Assembly: GCA_015492245.1 (NCBI GenBank)
Contig: WGFM01000002.1
Coordinates: forward strand, 184,397-248,396
Source: Deltaproteobacteria bacterium
Lineage (GTDB): Bacteria; Desulfobacterota; GWC2-55-46; DRQE01
Length of the DNA: 64,000 nt
Reading direction: 5' to 3'
Part shown: positions 31,037 to 40,119 of the stretch, piece by piece
Numbering within the stretch: the stretch's first letter is position 1
Layout: the number at the start of each line of letters is the position of its first letter
Notes under the pieces: generated by a model
The model's database searches: none
The model's input: only the letters and a program-made list of their open reading frames with translations
Told to the model about the DNA's origin: nothing
Program-made: the position numbers and the translations under genes

Positions 31037-31054
31037 ACCGGAAGTTGGCAGGAT

Positions 31055-31580
31055 ATGAAAAGAGGTGTAACCATACTGGTGCTCTTTGCCCTTTCTGGCC
31101 TTGGGTTTGTGGTTATGTTCTCTGTTAAAAGGCAGGAGCCGGGAAAAAAGGGTATTTCTTGAGAAAGGACAGACGGCTCCTCCTTTCACACTTGCTGATA
31201 TGGAAGGAAGCAGTGTTTCCCTTGAAGAACTTCTTGGAGAGGGGCCTCTCTATGTAATCTTCTGGTCATCTTCGTGCGTTAGCTGTAGAGACGGCATGAT
31301 AACCCTTGAGAGGGCTTACAGAAGATACCCCGAGAGGGGATTCAGGATTGTGGGTATCAATATATACCAGAGCAGAGAGGAGGCAGAAGAGTTCGTAAGG
31401 GATGTGGGCATAACCTTTCCGATGCTTCTGGACAGGACAGGCACAACAGTTGATGAATACACCATATACTTTATTCCTGTATCATGCATAGTAGCCCCCT
31501 CTGGCACTGTGCTCGATGTATATGCTGGCAATCCCACGGAAGATGAGATACAGGAGGTGGTTGAAAGATACTGGCGGTAA
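31055..31580 (+). CDS. TlpA/ResA-like membrane-anchored thioredoxin, frame broken at an A6 run
   Basis: The ATG at 31055 opens a good signal anchor (MKRGVTILVLFALSGLGFVV) that ends at TGA 31160-31162. From about 31143 a different frame encodes the thioredoxin domain: LEKGQTAPPFTLADMEGS, active site SSCVSCRDG (CxxC), IVGINIYQSREEA and the cis-Pro in YFIPVSCIV. Removing one base at the six-A run 31144-31149 joins both parts in frame. So either the gene carries a one-base insertion, the polymerase slips at A6, or the sequence has an error. A TTG start at 31086 in the second frame would give a poorer N-terminus. It would act on periplasmic disulfides, e.g. in copper-site or cytochrome maturation. 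Confidence 0.75.
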
Positions 31581-31606
31581 GCGAATTACTGTAAATAATC
31601 TTTGTC

Positions 31607-31682
31607 TGGTGGAGGGTAGGGGACTCGAACCCCCGACCTGGTGATTGCGAACCACCCGCTCTCCCGGCTGAGCTAACCCCCC
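31607..31682 (-). tRNA. tRNA-Ala (anticodon CGC)
   Basis: 76 nt including an encoded CCA. The acceptor stem GGGGGGT/ACCCTCC contains the G3:U70 wobble that marks alanine tRNAs. D-arm GCTC/GAGC, anticodon loop TTCGCAA (CGC at 34-36, reading GCG), T-loop TTCGAGT. Discriminator A. Confidence 0.95.
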
Positions 31683-31696
31683 ACGCAGCAGAGAAC

Positions 31697-31724
31697 ATTT
31701 TAACACAAATACTGCCGTAGTCCA
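31697..31724 (-). promoter_or_regulatory. tRNA-Ala promoter overlapping the epimerase stop codon
   Basis: Minus strand TGGACT (31724-31719), 16-bp spacer, TAAAAT (31702-31697), about 14 bases before the tRNA. The -10 contains the TAA stop of the upstream gene. Confidence 0.45.
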
Positions 31725-32587
31725 TCCCTGAAATGGGTGGGCTCCATGGCAAATATGTCTTCAAGTGCGTTTTTTGATGTTATGTTGTCCTCTTCGAGCA
31801 TCAAGAGGGCATCCCTGGTAAGTGGAGGGCTGGGCAATGCATACTCCATAATAGAAGCCCCCACCTTTACAACAGGCCGTGGTATGTGTATCTTCAATCT
31901 CTTTGTGCCGAGCACATCGGCTATTGCGTCTACTATATCGTTGAAAGAGAGTATGTCTCTTCCTCCGACCTCAAGGGTCTTCCCCATGGTATCGCTTCTC
32001 TCTATACTCACAGATATTGCTTCTACAAGGTCTTTAACATATACAGGCTGCATCCTGTTCTTTCCATCACCTGGCACGAACACCATGGGAAAGACCCTCA
32101 TGAGTTTTGCCAGAAGGGTTGTGAATCTATCGCCTTCTCCGAATATGACCGAAGGGCGAAACACTGTAAACTCAAGCCCAGAGCCCCTTACGAGTTCTTC
32201 AGCCAGCCACTTGGTCTTGTGATACTGGCTTCTGGCATCTTTTCCTGTGCCCAGTGCACTGATGTGTATGTATCTTCTTGTGCCGTAACTTCTGCAGGCG
32301 TTGATTACATTCTCTGTGCCCTTTACATGCAGGGTGTGGAATCTTTCTCTTCTCGTCTCCGTGAGTATTCCCACAAGGTGTATGACAGTATCCACACCCT
32401 CCATGGCCTTTGCAAGAGAGTTCTCGTCAGTTACATCCACATACCATAGCTCTGGTAACAGGGCCCCCTTTGTTTTGAACCTGGGGCTTTTCCTTCTCGA
32501 GCCACACCTGACCCTGTGGCCACGCTGGATGAGCCTTGCGGCAAGGTGTGTTCCGAGGAACCCTGTGCCTCCTGTTATAAGTATCAT
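31700..32587 (-). CDS. NAD-dependent epimerase/dehydratase, NDUFA9-like (atypical SDR)
   Basis: 295 residues with N-terminal Rossmann motif MILITGGTGFLGTHLAARL (GGTGFLG) and RGHRVRCGSR, then VDTVIHLVGIL, RYIHISALGT and the PSVIFGEGDRF region. The classical YxxxK is not obvious; YHKTKWLAEELV follows the Ser as in the NDUFA9/complex-I-39-kDa-like group. Substrate unknown; relatives are sugar-nucleotide or quinone-associated reductases. It starts with an ATGA overlap on the response-regulator stop; a longer upstream frame is ignored. Confidence 0.78.
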   Translation of the reverse strand: MILITGGTGFLGTHLAARLIQRGHRVRCGSRRKSPRFKTKGALLPELWYVDVTDENSLAKAMEGVDTVIHLVGILTETRRERFHTLHVKGTENVINACRSYGTRRYIHISALGTGKDARSQYHKTKWLAEELVRGSGLEFTVFRPSVIFGEGDRFTTLLAKLMRVFPMVFVPGDGKNRMQPVYVKDLVEAISVSIERSDTMGKTLEVGGRDILSFNDIVDAIADVLGTKRLKIHIPRPVVKVGASIMEYALPSPPLTRDALLMLEEDNITSKNALEDIFAMEPTHFRDGLRQYLC

Positions 32588-32949
32588 CGGTTTTTGGCGA
32601 GAACATCCTTTATAACATCTTTGAGTTCTCTGAGGTCGGAGGATTTCACCACATAGGCATCTGATGCCCATGTGCCGAACTCCTGTTTGTAGTGTGGATA
32701 GGCTGTGCACAATACCACTGGAAGGTTCTTCCAGCGTTCCTTTATACTTCTCAACACCTCCACGCCATCCATGCCTGGCATCTTTATATCGAGAAGCACG
32801 AGGTCCACATCACTGTCCTTCGATAGCTTCTCAAGGGCTTCTTCGCCTGTGGTGGCAAGCTCTACATCGTATCCTTCTTCCTCGAGTTCTTCCTTATAGA
32901 GAAGTCTTATCCCTTCTTCGTCGTCCACAACGAGGATCTTCTTCTTCAT
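32584..32949 (-). CDS. Single-domain response regulator (CheY-like receiver)
   Basis: 121 residues, a receiver domain only. Acidic pocket VVDDEEG, phospho-acceptor Asp in VLLDIKMPGMDG (near residue 52), switch Thr in VVLCTAY and Lys in YVVKSSD are intact. No output domain, so it acts by protein contact. It follows a GAF histidine kinase by 37 bp, its probable partner. Confidence 0.9.
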   Translation of the reverse strand: MKKKILVVDDEEGIRLLYKEELEEEGYDVELATTGEEALEKLSKDSDVDLVLLDIKMPGMDGVEVLRSIKERWKNLPVVLCTAYPHYKQEFGTWASDAYVVKSSDLRELKDVIKDVLAKNR

Positions 32950-32986
32950 ACTCCATGCTCCGTGGTTTTAAAGGTTTGTACTTCTC

Positions 32987-34210
32987 TCATTTCATTTCAC
33001 CACCAGATTGGCTGTCTGTCAACGGTAATCTTATTGTGAAGGTTATGCCCTTTCCATATTCATTTGCCACATCTATATGTCCCTTGTGTCTTGTTACTAT
33101 CTTGTGTGTTATTGGAAGCCCCAGGCCTGTCCCACCCTTTCGTGTGGTAAAGAATGGGTTGAATATATTGCCTATAAGATGTGGCTCTATGCCTCCACCT
33201 GTGTCCTTTATCTCCACATGTGCCCACCTTCTTCTGCGGTATGTGGTTATGCTGAGTGTACCACCTCCCTCCATGGACTGTATGGCATTTATTATAATGT
33301 TGTCCAGGGCTATCTTGAGTTGTCCCGCATCTGCTATTACTGATATGGGTTCTTGAGAGAAGAGTTTTTCAACTTTTATAGAGTTGCGTCTGCATATATC
33401 CTCGAACCCCTTTATGGCTTCTTCGACTATGCTGTCAAGTTTCTCTGCGGTGAACTTGAGGGTTCTATCCTCTGTGAAGTGGAGTATATCGTTTATTATG
33501 TCCTCCAGTTTTGTAACCTCCTTGACTATATGTTCCACATAGATGTATTCGGGGGAGTCCTTTGATAGTTTCTTCTGAAGCCGTGTGGCCAGCCCACCTA
33601 TGCTGACAAGGGGATTCTTGATTTCATGGGCCAGTGTGGCAGAGAGCTCACCAAGTGCCATCAACTTCTCTGCATTGCCAAGGCGTGCCTGCATCTCCTT
33701 GAGCTTGGTATAGGTTCTCTTCAGTCTCTTGTAGTCAATATCACACTTTATGAAGAAACACAGAAGCCTTGCCACTACATTGAGTATATTCTTCTTTCGC
33801 TCCGCAAGGGAAAGCCTGTCTCCTGCCTTGAGGTATATCACTCCGTAGAGATGGCTCTCATCCTTTATTGGAGATACCACGATGGTCTTGAATCCCTTTA
33901 TACCCCTGTCTTCTATCTGGTTCCACAGTATGTTCCTGGGGTCGGGGTTGTGTATCTGGAGTGTTTTTCTGTTCCTCTTCACCCAGCTACACAGCCCCTC
34001 TTTATGGCCGTACATGTTTATTACAGATTTTCGTGCGCCTGATGTTGCAAGCTTTGTGAAGGTATTGTCCTCACGGTTCCACCCGTATATTATGCAGCTA
34101 TCGAAGCCAAGCTCCTGTGCTGTAAGCCTTGCAACCTTTCTGAACCGTTCCTCAAGGCTTCTGTTGTATGCCGAAAGCTCTATTATCTTTCCTAATAGTT
34201 CATAACCCAT
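32987..34210 (-). CDS. GAF-domain sensor histidine kinase
   Basis: 407 residues, no membrane segment, so cytoplasmic. A GAF domain (about 20-155) has LGFDSCIIYGWNREDNTF and IVVSPIKDESHLYGVIYL. HisKA has the phospho-His in ATLAHEIKNPLVSIGGLA. The catalytic domain has the N box LDNIIINAIQSM, IKDTGGGIEPHLIGNIFNPFFTT and GTGLGLPITHKIV. The single Cys-rich spots (CSWVKR, FFIKCD) do not form an obvious cluster. It lies between galT (1-bp gap) and the receiver protein. Confidence 0.88.
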   Translation of the reverse strand: MGYELLGKIIELSAYNRSLEERFRKVARLTAQELGFDSCIIYGWNREDNTFTKLATSGARKSVINMYGHKEGLCSWVKRNRKTLQIHNPDPRNILWNQIEDRGIKGFKTIVVSPIKDESHLYGVIYLKAGDRLSLAERKKNILNVVARLLCFFIKCDIDYKRLKRTYTKLKEMQARLGNAEKLMALGELSATLAHEIKNPLVSIGGLATRLQKKLSKDSPEYIYVEHIVKEVTKLEDIINDILHFTEDRTLKFTAEKLDSIVEEAIKGFEDICRRNSIKVEKLFSQEPISVIADAGQLKIALDNIIINAIQSMEGGGTLSITTYRRRRWAHVEIKDTGGGIEPHLIGNIFNPFFTTRKGGTGLGLPITHKIVTRHKGHIDVANEYGKGITFTIRLPLTDSQSGGEMK

Positions 34211-34211
34211 C

Positions 34212-35225
34212 TTAAGAAGACTCTTCCGGGCTTGCCCCCCTAAGGTACTCTGCAGCTTCTTCAGGAGGGGTAGGGTTTATATAGAAACCTGAGCCCCATT
34301 CAAAACCAGCTGTCTTCACAAGTTTTGGCATGATTTCAAAGTGCCAGTGATAGTGTGGCAGTGTCTCTCCGTTTCGTACAGGTGCTGTGTGGAGTATAAA
34401 GTTATAGGGAGGTTTGTTGAGCACCCTGTCGAGTCTTTTAAGCACATCCGAGAAGAGTGCGGCAAGGTTGTGGTAGTGCTGTTTCTGTGAGTTCTCGAAG
34501 TTGGACTCATGAAACCTGGGCATTATCCATATCTCGAAGGGTGCCTTTGGTGCATAGGGGGTTAGGGCAAGAAAATCCTGGTTTTCAGCCACAACCCTTA
34601 TGCCCTGCATGAGTTCCTGGCGAATTATATCACAGAATATGCATCGTTCCTTGTAGTTATAATACTCCAGCGAGCCATCGAGCTCTTCACCAACCCGTTT
34701 TGGCACGATTGGTAGCGCTATGAGCTGTGAGTGTGAATGCTCCAGGCTTGCCCCTGCAGGTTCTCCATGGTTTTTGAAGATCAGTATGTATCTTAGCCTT
34801 GTGTCTTTCTTGAGGTCTATTATCCTGTCCCTGTATGCCCAGAGCACTTCCTCGAACTGTCCTGTGGATATGGTGGAGAGGGTATCCTGATGGCTGGGAG
34901 ACTCTATTATCACCTCATGTGCTCCTATACCGTTCATCTTATCGTACACACCTTCGCCAACCTTGCCCAGGTCTCCTTCTATCCTGAGGGCTGGAAACTT
35001 GTTTGGCACAACCCGTATTCGCCATTCCGGTGTGTCAGGTCTGGTGCCCTCTTTTCTGTATGCGAGTATTTCCGGTGGGGTCATATCCTCGTTGCCGGGG
35101 CAGAAGGGGCATAGCCCACCCTTGGTCGGGATAGGGGGGATGACGAATTCCGAGGGGCGTTTTCCCCTCTCTGTGGAGATTATGACCCATCTGCCGATTA
35201 TGGGGTCTTTCCTGAGTTCGGGCAT
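34212..35225 (-). CDS. galT: Galactose-1-phosphate uridylyltransferase
   Basis: Transfers UMP from UDP-glucose to galactose-1-P (Leloir pathway). 337 residues. LRKDPIIGRWVIISTERGKRP at the start, zinc-type Cys pair CPFCPGNE, the active site as EHSHSQLIALP (HxHxQ, nucleophile the second His) and a second HxHxH in LPHYHWHFEIMP are visible. It works with galU in UDP-sugar exchange; galE and galK are not here. It follows dksA in a minus-strand operon. Confidence 0.9.
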   Translation of the reverse strand: MPELRKDPIIGRWVIISTERGKRPSEFVIPPIPTKGGLCPFCPGNEDMTPPEILAYRKEGTRPDTPEWRIRVVPNKFPALRIEGDLGKVGEGVYDKMNGIGAHEVIIESPSHQDTLSTISTGQFEEVLWAYRDRIIDLKKDTRLRYILIFKNHGEPAGASLEHSHSQLIALPIVPKRVGEELDGSLEYYNYKERCIFCDIIRQELMQGIRVVAENQDFLALTPYAPKAPFEIWIMPRFHESNFENSQKQHYHNLAALFSDVLKRLDRVLNKPPYNFILHTAPVRNGETLPHYHWHFEIMPKLVKTAGFEWGSGFYINPTPPEEAAEYLRGASPEESS

Positions 35226-35262
35226 AAAGATAGCCTGGGCTAAGGTCTATTAAAAGCTTCTG

Positions 35263-35649
35263 TCAAGGATGAGGTCTTTTGATGTGTGCCCTTGCCGACT
35301 TCTCGTACTCCTCTTCTTCCTTCTTGCACTCTATACAGCTTGTGGTAACGGGCCTTGCCTCGAGCCGTTTCTCAGAGATGGGTTCGCCACATATCTCGCA
35401 TATACCGTAGGTACCCTCCTCTATCCTCTTCAGAGCCTCTTTCACCTTGACGATGAGTTTTCTCTCTCTGTCCCTTACCCTGAGGATGAAGTTTCTGTCG
35501 GTCTCCAGAGATGCCCTGTCCGTAGGATCAGGGAAGTGGTCATCATCGGCACGGTTCATGCCACTTACGGTCTTTTCCGCTTCTTGCAGGAGTTCCTCAA
35601 GCTTTGTGTTGAGGATCTTCCTGAAGTGTTCTAATCTCTCCTTACGCAT
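35263..35649 (-). CDS. DksA/TraR-type zinc-finger transcription factor
   Basis: 128 residues: coiled-coil hairpin (about 1-85) with the acidic tip MNRADDDHFPDPTDRAS, then a four-Cys zinc finger (GICEICGEPI...SCIECKKEEE). DksA proteins bind the RNA polymerase secondary channel and, with ppGpp, retune rRNA and stress promoters. The tip acidic residues (D-x-x-D pattern) are present. The promoter TTGAAC-N17-TATACT ends 7 bases before the ATG, so it is probably leaderless. Confidence 0.88.
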   Translation of the reverse strand: MRKERLEHFRKILNTKLEELLQEAEKTVSGMNRADDDHFPDPTDRASLETDRNFILRVRDRERKLIVKVKEALKRIEEGTYGICEICGEPISEKRLEARPVTTSCIECKKEEEEYEKSARAHIKRPHP

Positions 35650-35656
35650 AGAAGAT

Positions 35657-35685
35657 AGTATAACTTAAAATCCTTCTCTGTTCAA
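35657..35685 (-). promoter_or_regulatory. dksA promoter, leaderless configuration
   Basis: Minus strand TTGAAC (35685-35680), 17-bp spacer, TATACT (35662-35657), 7 bases before the ATG. It may also serve galT and the two-component genes downstream. Confidence 0.6.
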
Positions 35686-35697
35686 TTAAAATAAGGT

Positions 35698-37347
35698 TCA
35701 TTCCTCCATGGTTGCCTCTGGCAGCCTGTCTTCTGTTAGTTCGGTCTCTTCTGTATTTTTCTTGAGCTCTGCCCATGGCTCTTCTATCTCCACAATGCGT
35801 CTTCCCTCTATCTTCAGAAGGAAAAGTTCCTTTATAGCCTCTCCTCTGGGGCTGAACTGTATTGTGCCTGTTGCGCCCTCGAAGTTGACGATGTTTCCGA
35901 TGGCCTCTTTAATGAATATGCGCATGCTTGCAGACTCGATTGCCTCGAACATTATCATGGATGCATCATAGGCCTGTGCCTCTATGATGCCGGGGGTATA
36001 GTCAAAGGTATTCTTGAATTTTGCTACAAACTCCTCGGTAGCCCATCTCTTGCTCTGCGGGAAGAAGCCGTCTACAAATACAGCCCCTTCCACATATTCA
36101 CCTGCAAGTTGTGGTAGCCTTGGTGAGTTCCACCCGTTCGAGCCAAGAAGTTGAATCTCCTTTATATTGTAGAATGCAAGGTAGGGGGCTATCTGCACAA
36201 CAGATGGGTAGTAGTCGGGTATATAAAGGGCATCCACCTCCACAGTGGGTGTATATCTTGCCACATGGCGTCGGCCGATGATCTGTTCTTCCACCTCTAT
36301 GCCGAAAAGTGTTCTGAGCTCCTGAGCAAAGTCCTTCTTTCCGGGTGTGTAGGAGAGTTCACCCACCACCGTTGCTCCCAGCTCTTCTACCGCCTCCTTG
36401 AACTCCCTTCGGAGGACTCTGCCATAGTTGTTTTCAGGATAGAGGATTGCAAAGCGCATTTTGCCGAGCACCTCCACGGCGTAGCGTGCGATGGTCTCGG
36501 CCTGTGCCCCTGGGGTAAGAAAGTTTCTGAATATGTAGCTGCCCATTTGTGGCAGGTCTTCCTTCTGTGAGAGGGCTATGAGGGGAATACTGTTTTCCTG
36601 CGAGATGTGTGCAACCCTTGTTGCATTCTTGCTCAGAAGAGGGCCTATTATCCCTTTGAGCCTGTTGTCATCCGTGAGCCCCTCTATGGAAGACTCCAGG
36701 GATTCCTCAGTGTCCATTGTATTTACAACCTTTATCTCCACATTATTTCTACCTTCTTCGTTGAACACCCCTGCAGCCAGAAGCATACCTTTCAATGCCT
36801 TTTCTCCAAACTTTCTGTAAGTACCCTCAAGGGGTAGCACTGCTCCAACAAGGTGGGGCCGATCAGGGATTGAGAGAAGCTCTTCCACATCTGCTATGGT
36901 ATTCAGTATGATGGTTGCCTTGACCTTCTGGGTAAGGGTAGAGGTTGGTGAGTCCACCACGGCTGTAAGCGAGGTGCTGGCGTCCTCTATCTTTCCCATC
37001 CTGTAGCTTGAGTATCCGAGAAGATAGAGGGCCTCATCCTTGTAGGGGCTGAGGGGGAAGTCTGAGAGGAGTTTTTCGCAGTAGAGGGCTGCCTTCTCGA
37101 AGCGTTTCTTCTTTATGAGGAGCTGGGAGAGCCTTATCAGTGCCTCATCTGCCATAGATGAGTTGTGATAGATTTCAACGAAGCCCTCGAGACTCTCTAT
37201 GTTCTCGTCAGCTGGTCCTTTTTCCTCTATGGCCTCGAGTATACCCCAGAGCACATCCCCTGGTGTTTTCAGCCATGCTGCCCATATACTGCTCGAGGTG
37301 TGGACAAGGAGCACTGCAACTATGAGGGTTGGAAGTATTCTTCTCAT
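35698..37347 (-). CDS. Periplasmic-binding-protein fold with N-terminal TPR (LpoA-like)
   Basis: 549 residues. Signal peptide (ILPTLIVAVLLVHTSSSIWA). Helical TPR-like repeats at about 45-150 (MADEALIRLSQLLIKKKRFEKA, DEALYLLGYSSYRMGKIEDA). A type I periplasmic-binding domain of the LivJ/Peripla_BP_6 kind follows (VGAVLPLEGTYRKFGEKALKG, GIIGPLLSKNATRVA, RFAILYPENNYGRVL, IQLLGSNGWNSP). This TPR-plus-binding-fold layout matches LpoA, activator of penicillin-binding protein 1A, but a solute-binding role is possible. It overlaps the dnaJ stop by 1 bp. Confidence 0.78.
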   Translation of the reverse strand: MRRILPTLIVAVLLVHTSSSIWAAWLKTPGDVLWGILEAIEEKGPADENIESLEGFVEIYHNSSMADEALIRLSQLLIKKKRFEKAALYCEKLLSDFPLSPYKDEALYLLGYSSYRMGKIEDASTSLTAVVDSPTSTLTQKVKATIILNTIADVEELLSIPDRPHLVGAVLPLEGTYRKFGEKALKGMLLAAGVFNEEGRNNVEIKVVNTMDTEESLESSIEGLTDDNRLKGIIGPLLSKNATRVAHISQENSIPLIALSQKEDLPQMGSYIFRNFLTPGAQAETIARYAVEVLGKMRFAILYPENNYGRVLRREFKEAVEELGATVVGELSYTPGKKDFAQELRTLFGIEVEEQIIGRRHVARYTPTVEVDALYIPDYYPSVVQIAPYLAFYNIKEIQLLGSNGWNSPRLPQLAGEYVEGAVFVDGFFPQSKRWATEEFVAKFKNTFDYTPGIIEAQAYDASMIMFEAIESASMRIFIKEAIGNIVNFEGATGTIQFSPRGEAIKELFLLKIEGRRIVEIEEPWAELKKNTEETELTEDRLPEATMEE

Positions 37348-38429
37348 CAGAAAAGCTCTTTTACCTTCTCGAAGAAGCTTTTTCTCTGTGGCATTACATC
37401 ATCGTTACTTATGCGCGCAAATTCTTCGAGGAGTTCCCTCTGGCGCCTGGTGAGTCTTGTGGGGGTCTCTATCCTTACCACCACATGGAGGTCTCCTCTC
37501 TTACGTCTGCCGGGCATGGGCACCCCCTTGCCCCTGAATCTGAAGGATTGCCCTGTCTGGGTTCCTGGCGGTATCTTCAGTTTCACTCTGCCCTCAAGTG
37601 TGGGCACATCTATTTCACAGCCCAGGGCAGCCTGTGGGAAGCTTATGGGTACCTCGCAGACAAGGTCTTCTCCCTCGCGTCTGAATATTGGATGTGGTTT
37701 CACATCTATGTAGAGGTAGAGGTCTCCTGGTGGACCACCTCTTGTGCCGGGCTCACCTTCTCCCTCAATCCTTATGCGTGTACCTGTATCCACTCCTGCT
37801 GGAATCTTGACCGTTATCGTTCGTTCTATCTGTATCTCACCTTTTCCATTACATCTATCGCAGGGGGTGGTTATGATGCAGCCTTCCCCTCCACAGGCCG
37901 AACATGTTCTTGATATTCTGAAGAAACCCTGCTGGAAGGTAACCTGCCCCTTTCCCCCACAGGATCTGCATACCGCTGGCGTTGTGCCTGGCCGTGTCCT
38001 TCTTCCCTGGCATACGGGACAGACCGTCCTTCGTGGCACGGCTATGTCCTTTACCACACCTGATACGGCCTCTTCGAACTCCAGTGTCAGGTTGTAATGG
38101 AGGTCTTCGCCTGGCTGTGAGCGGGCCCTTCTTGAGGTGCCGAAGAACTCAGAGAAGAGATCATCGAAGAGGTCATGAAAGTCCACACCGAACCCGCCTT
38201 CGAACCCACCGGGTCTGCCCACATGGCCGAAACTGTCATAGCGTGCCCTCTTTTCCGGGTCACTCAGAACCTCGTAGGCCTCGTTTATCTCCTTGAACAT
38301 CTCCTCTGCCGCCTTGTCCCCACTGCAGCGGTCTGGATGATACTTCATGGCGAGCCTGCGGTAGGCCTTCTTTATATCTTCTTCCGTTGCATTGCGGTCT
38401 ATGCCAAGTATCTGGTAGTAGTCTTTCAT
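37347..38429 (-). CDS. dnaJ: Chaperone DnaJ
   Basis: Hsp40 co-chaperone of DnaK. 360 residues. J domain with [25 protein letters not shown] and HPD in [10 protein letters not shown]. Gly/Phe-rich linker. Four CxxCxGxG-type zinc repeats: [33 protein letters not shown]-terminal substrate domains include [19 protein letters not shown]. The first repeat (CQGRR) departs slightly from the consensus. It overlaps grpE by 4 bp. dnaK itself is not in the window. Confidence 0.95.
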   Translation of the reverse strand: MKDYYQILGIDRNATEEDIKKAYRRLAMKYHPDRCSGDKAAEEMFKEINEAYEVLSDPEKRARYDSFGHVGRPGGFEGGFGVDFHDLFDDLFSEFFGTSRRARSQPGEDLHYNLTLEFEEAVSGVVKDIAVPRRTVCPVCQGRRTRPGTTPAVCRSCGGKGQVTFQQGFFRISRTCSACGGEGCIITTPCDRCNGKGEIQIERTITVKIPAGVDTGTRIRIEGEGEPGTRGGPPGDLYLYIDVKPHPIFRREGEDLVCEVPISFPQAALGCEIDVPTLEGRVKLKIPPGTQTGQSFRFRGKGVPMPGRRKRGDLHVVVRIETPTRLTRRQRELLEEFARISNDDVMPQRKSFFEKVKELF

Positions 38430-39007
38430 TGATGTTGGTTGTCTTCCTCCTTCCCTTTTGCCACCACAACGAGTGTTGGTCTCAGAAGCCTTTTCTTAAG
38501 GAGGTATCCCTTCTGTAGTTCTTTTATAACGGTGCCACCTTCGAACTCTTCGGTCTCTTCATGGCTTATTGCCTCGTGCCGTGATGGGTCGAACCTTTCG
38601 CCCTCTGCTGTAATGGGCTCGAGCCCGAATTTTCTCAGTACCCCGAAGAATTTCTTAAGTGTAAGTTCCACACCGTTTAGCATGGACTCGAGTGTATTCT
38701 CGTCCTTCTCTCCCGCCTTTATGTGCTCAACAGCCCGCTCGAGGTCATCCATGACAGGCAGGAGTTCTTTTATAAGCCCCTCATTTGCAAACTCGACTAT
38801 TAGAGTTTTTTCCTTCTCCACCCTCTTTTTGTAGTTCTCAAGGTCTGCACATTTTCTAAGGTAGAGTTCTTTGAGCCGTGCTATCTCCTCGTCCTTTGTT
38901 CCGAGTTCTTCCTTGAGTCTGTCCAATCTTTCTGTTTCTGTAAGCTCCTTTTCTTCGAGCCCTTCTTTTTCTGTAACCTTCTCTTCCTTGTTCTCTTTTC
39001 TCTCCAT
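38426..39007 (-). CDS. grpE: Nucleotide exchange factor GrpE
   Basis: Releases ADP from DnaK. 193 residues: a very acidic N-terminus rich in Glu/Lys, a long coiled coil ([22 protein letters not shown]), then the four-helix and beta domain ([59 protein letters not shown]). It sits between hrcA (40-bp gap) and dnaJ. Confidence 0.94.
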   Translation of the reverse strand: MERKENKEEKVTEKEGLEEKELTETERLDRLKEELGTKDEEIARLKELYLRKCADLENYKKRVEKEKTLIVEFANEGLIKELLPVMDDLERAVEHIKAGEKDENTLESMLNGVELTLKKFFGVLRKFGLEPITAEGERFDPSRHEAISHEETEEFEGGTVIKELQKGYLLKKRLLRPTLVVVAKGKEEDNQHQ

Positions 39008-39047
39008 TGCTCATCCTCTTTTCTACGGGTTTAATTCAGGAGAAACC

Positions 39048-40088
39048 TTAAAGTGATTTGCCGAGAAAATCAGCGGCATAATCGACGAGTGGGATTATCC
39101 TTGGGTAGTTCATCCTGACAGGCCCTATAACCCCTATGGTGCCGAACCTCACTCCTTCCCTTCCGTATGGGGATGTAACGAAGCTCAGCCCGGCGAACTC
39201 CTCAATATCGAACTCCGAGCCTATGAATATATGTGTGCCTTCATCGATACTCTTGTCCAGTATTTTCAGGAGTAGTCTCTTTTCTTCGAAGGCACCTATA
39301 AGGCGTTTGATCTTTTCCGCATCCTCTCTGAACTCTGGCTGTTCCAGTATGTTTATCTTACCATCCATGTATATGTTTTCAAGGACTGAGGAGAACTCGC
39401 TTGTTGCCATGGCTCCAAGTCTCAATGCCCTTGAGAGAAGCCTGTCGTAGAGGTTCTTCTCTTTTTTCATCTCCCTGGCCACCTTCGAGCGCAGCTCCCT
39501 TATGGTAAGCCCTGCTGCCATCGAGTTTATGTAGTTGGAGATACGCTCCACATCCTGTGGATGGATTTCTTCTTCAAGCCTTATAAGCCTGGTATGCACC
39601 ATGTTATCACTTGCAATTATTACCACCAGCACCCCAGGGTCTCCCACATGTACGAACCGTATGTCTCTTATGGCAAGTGCTGTCCGTGAGTATGTGAAGA
39701 CGAATCCTGTACAATGGGTAACAGAGGAGAGTGTCCTTGTAAGTTTCCTTATGAGTTCATCTCCTGTGACGAACTGCTTGAAGCACGACCTTATGAGGTT
39801 CTTTATTCTATCTTCAGGTTCTTCGAGCTCACAGAGGCTGTTCACATAGAGCCTGAACCCCCTGTCTGTGGGTATCCTGCCAGAGGAGGTATGGAGGCTT
39901 GCAAGGTAGCCCTCCTTTTCGAGCTCTGCCATGATGTTTCTTATACTCGCAGGGCTCAGCCCTATGGAGTGCCTGGTGGCTATGGTTCCGGAGCTTACAG
40001 GCACTGCCCTGTCTATGTACTCGTGTATCACAGCCATCAGGACCTTTGCCTTGCGCTCTCCCAGCCTGTCCTTCCTGTAAGAAGCCAT
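39048..40088 (-). CDS. hrcA: Heat-inducible transcription repressor HrcA
   Basis: Repressor of class I heat-shock genes, about 346 residues. N-terminal winged helix: VLMAVIHEYIDRAVPVSSGTI, LSPASIRNIMAELEKEGYLA, HTSSGRIPTDRGFRLYV. A dimerisation domain with an insertion follows and it ends IGVIGPVRMNYPRIIPLVDY. ATG 40088 (MASYRKDR) is preferred over TTG 40097. It heads hrcA-grpE-dnaJ. No standard CIRCE element (TTAGCACTC/GAGTGCTAA) is found; another inverted repeat lies in the leader. Confidence 0.94.
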   Translation of the reverse strand: MASYRKDRLGERKAKVLMAVIHEYIDRAVPVSSGTIATRHSIGLSPASIRNIMAELEKEGYLASLHTSSGRIPTDRGFRLYVNSLCELEEPEDRIKNLIRSCFKQFVTGDELIRKLTRTLSSVTHCTGFVFTYSRTALAIRDIRFVHVGDPGVLVVIIASDNMVHTRLIRLEEEIHPQDVERISNYINSMAAGLTIRELRSKVAREMKKEKNLYDRLLSRALRLGAMATSEFSSVLENIYMDGKINILEQPEFREDAEKIKRLIGAFEEKRLLLKILDKSIDEGTHIFIGSEFDIEEFAGLSFVTSPYGREGVRFGTIGVIGPVRMNYPRIIPLVDYAADFLGKSL

Positions 40089-40119
40089 ACCTTCCAATGC
40101 CTTCTCTTTGTATTTTATG

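Noticed and set aside
31144..31150. A-AAA-AAG as a programmed -1 ribosomal frameshift site in the TlpA-like gene
   Set aside because: The second frame is +1 (or -2) relative to the first, so a -1 shift would not join them; loss of one base or polymerase slippage is needed instead.
31607..31682. Reading the tRNA as Cys (GCA)
   Set aside because: With a 7-base loop TTCGCAA the anticodon is CGC, and the acceptor has the alanine-specific G3:U70 pair.
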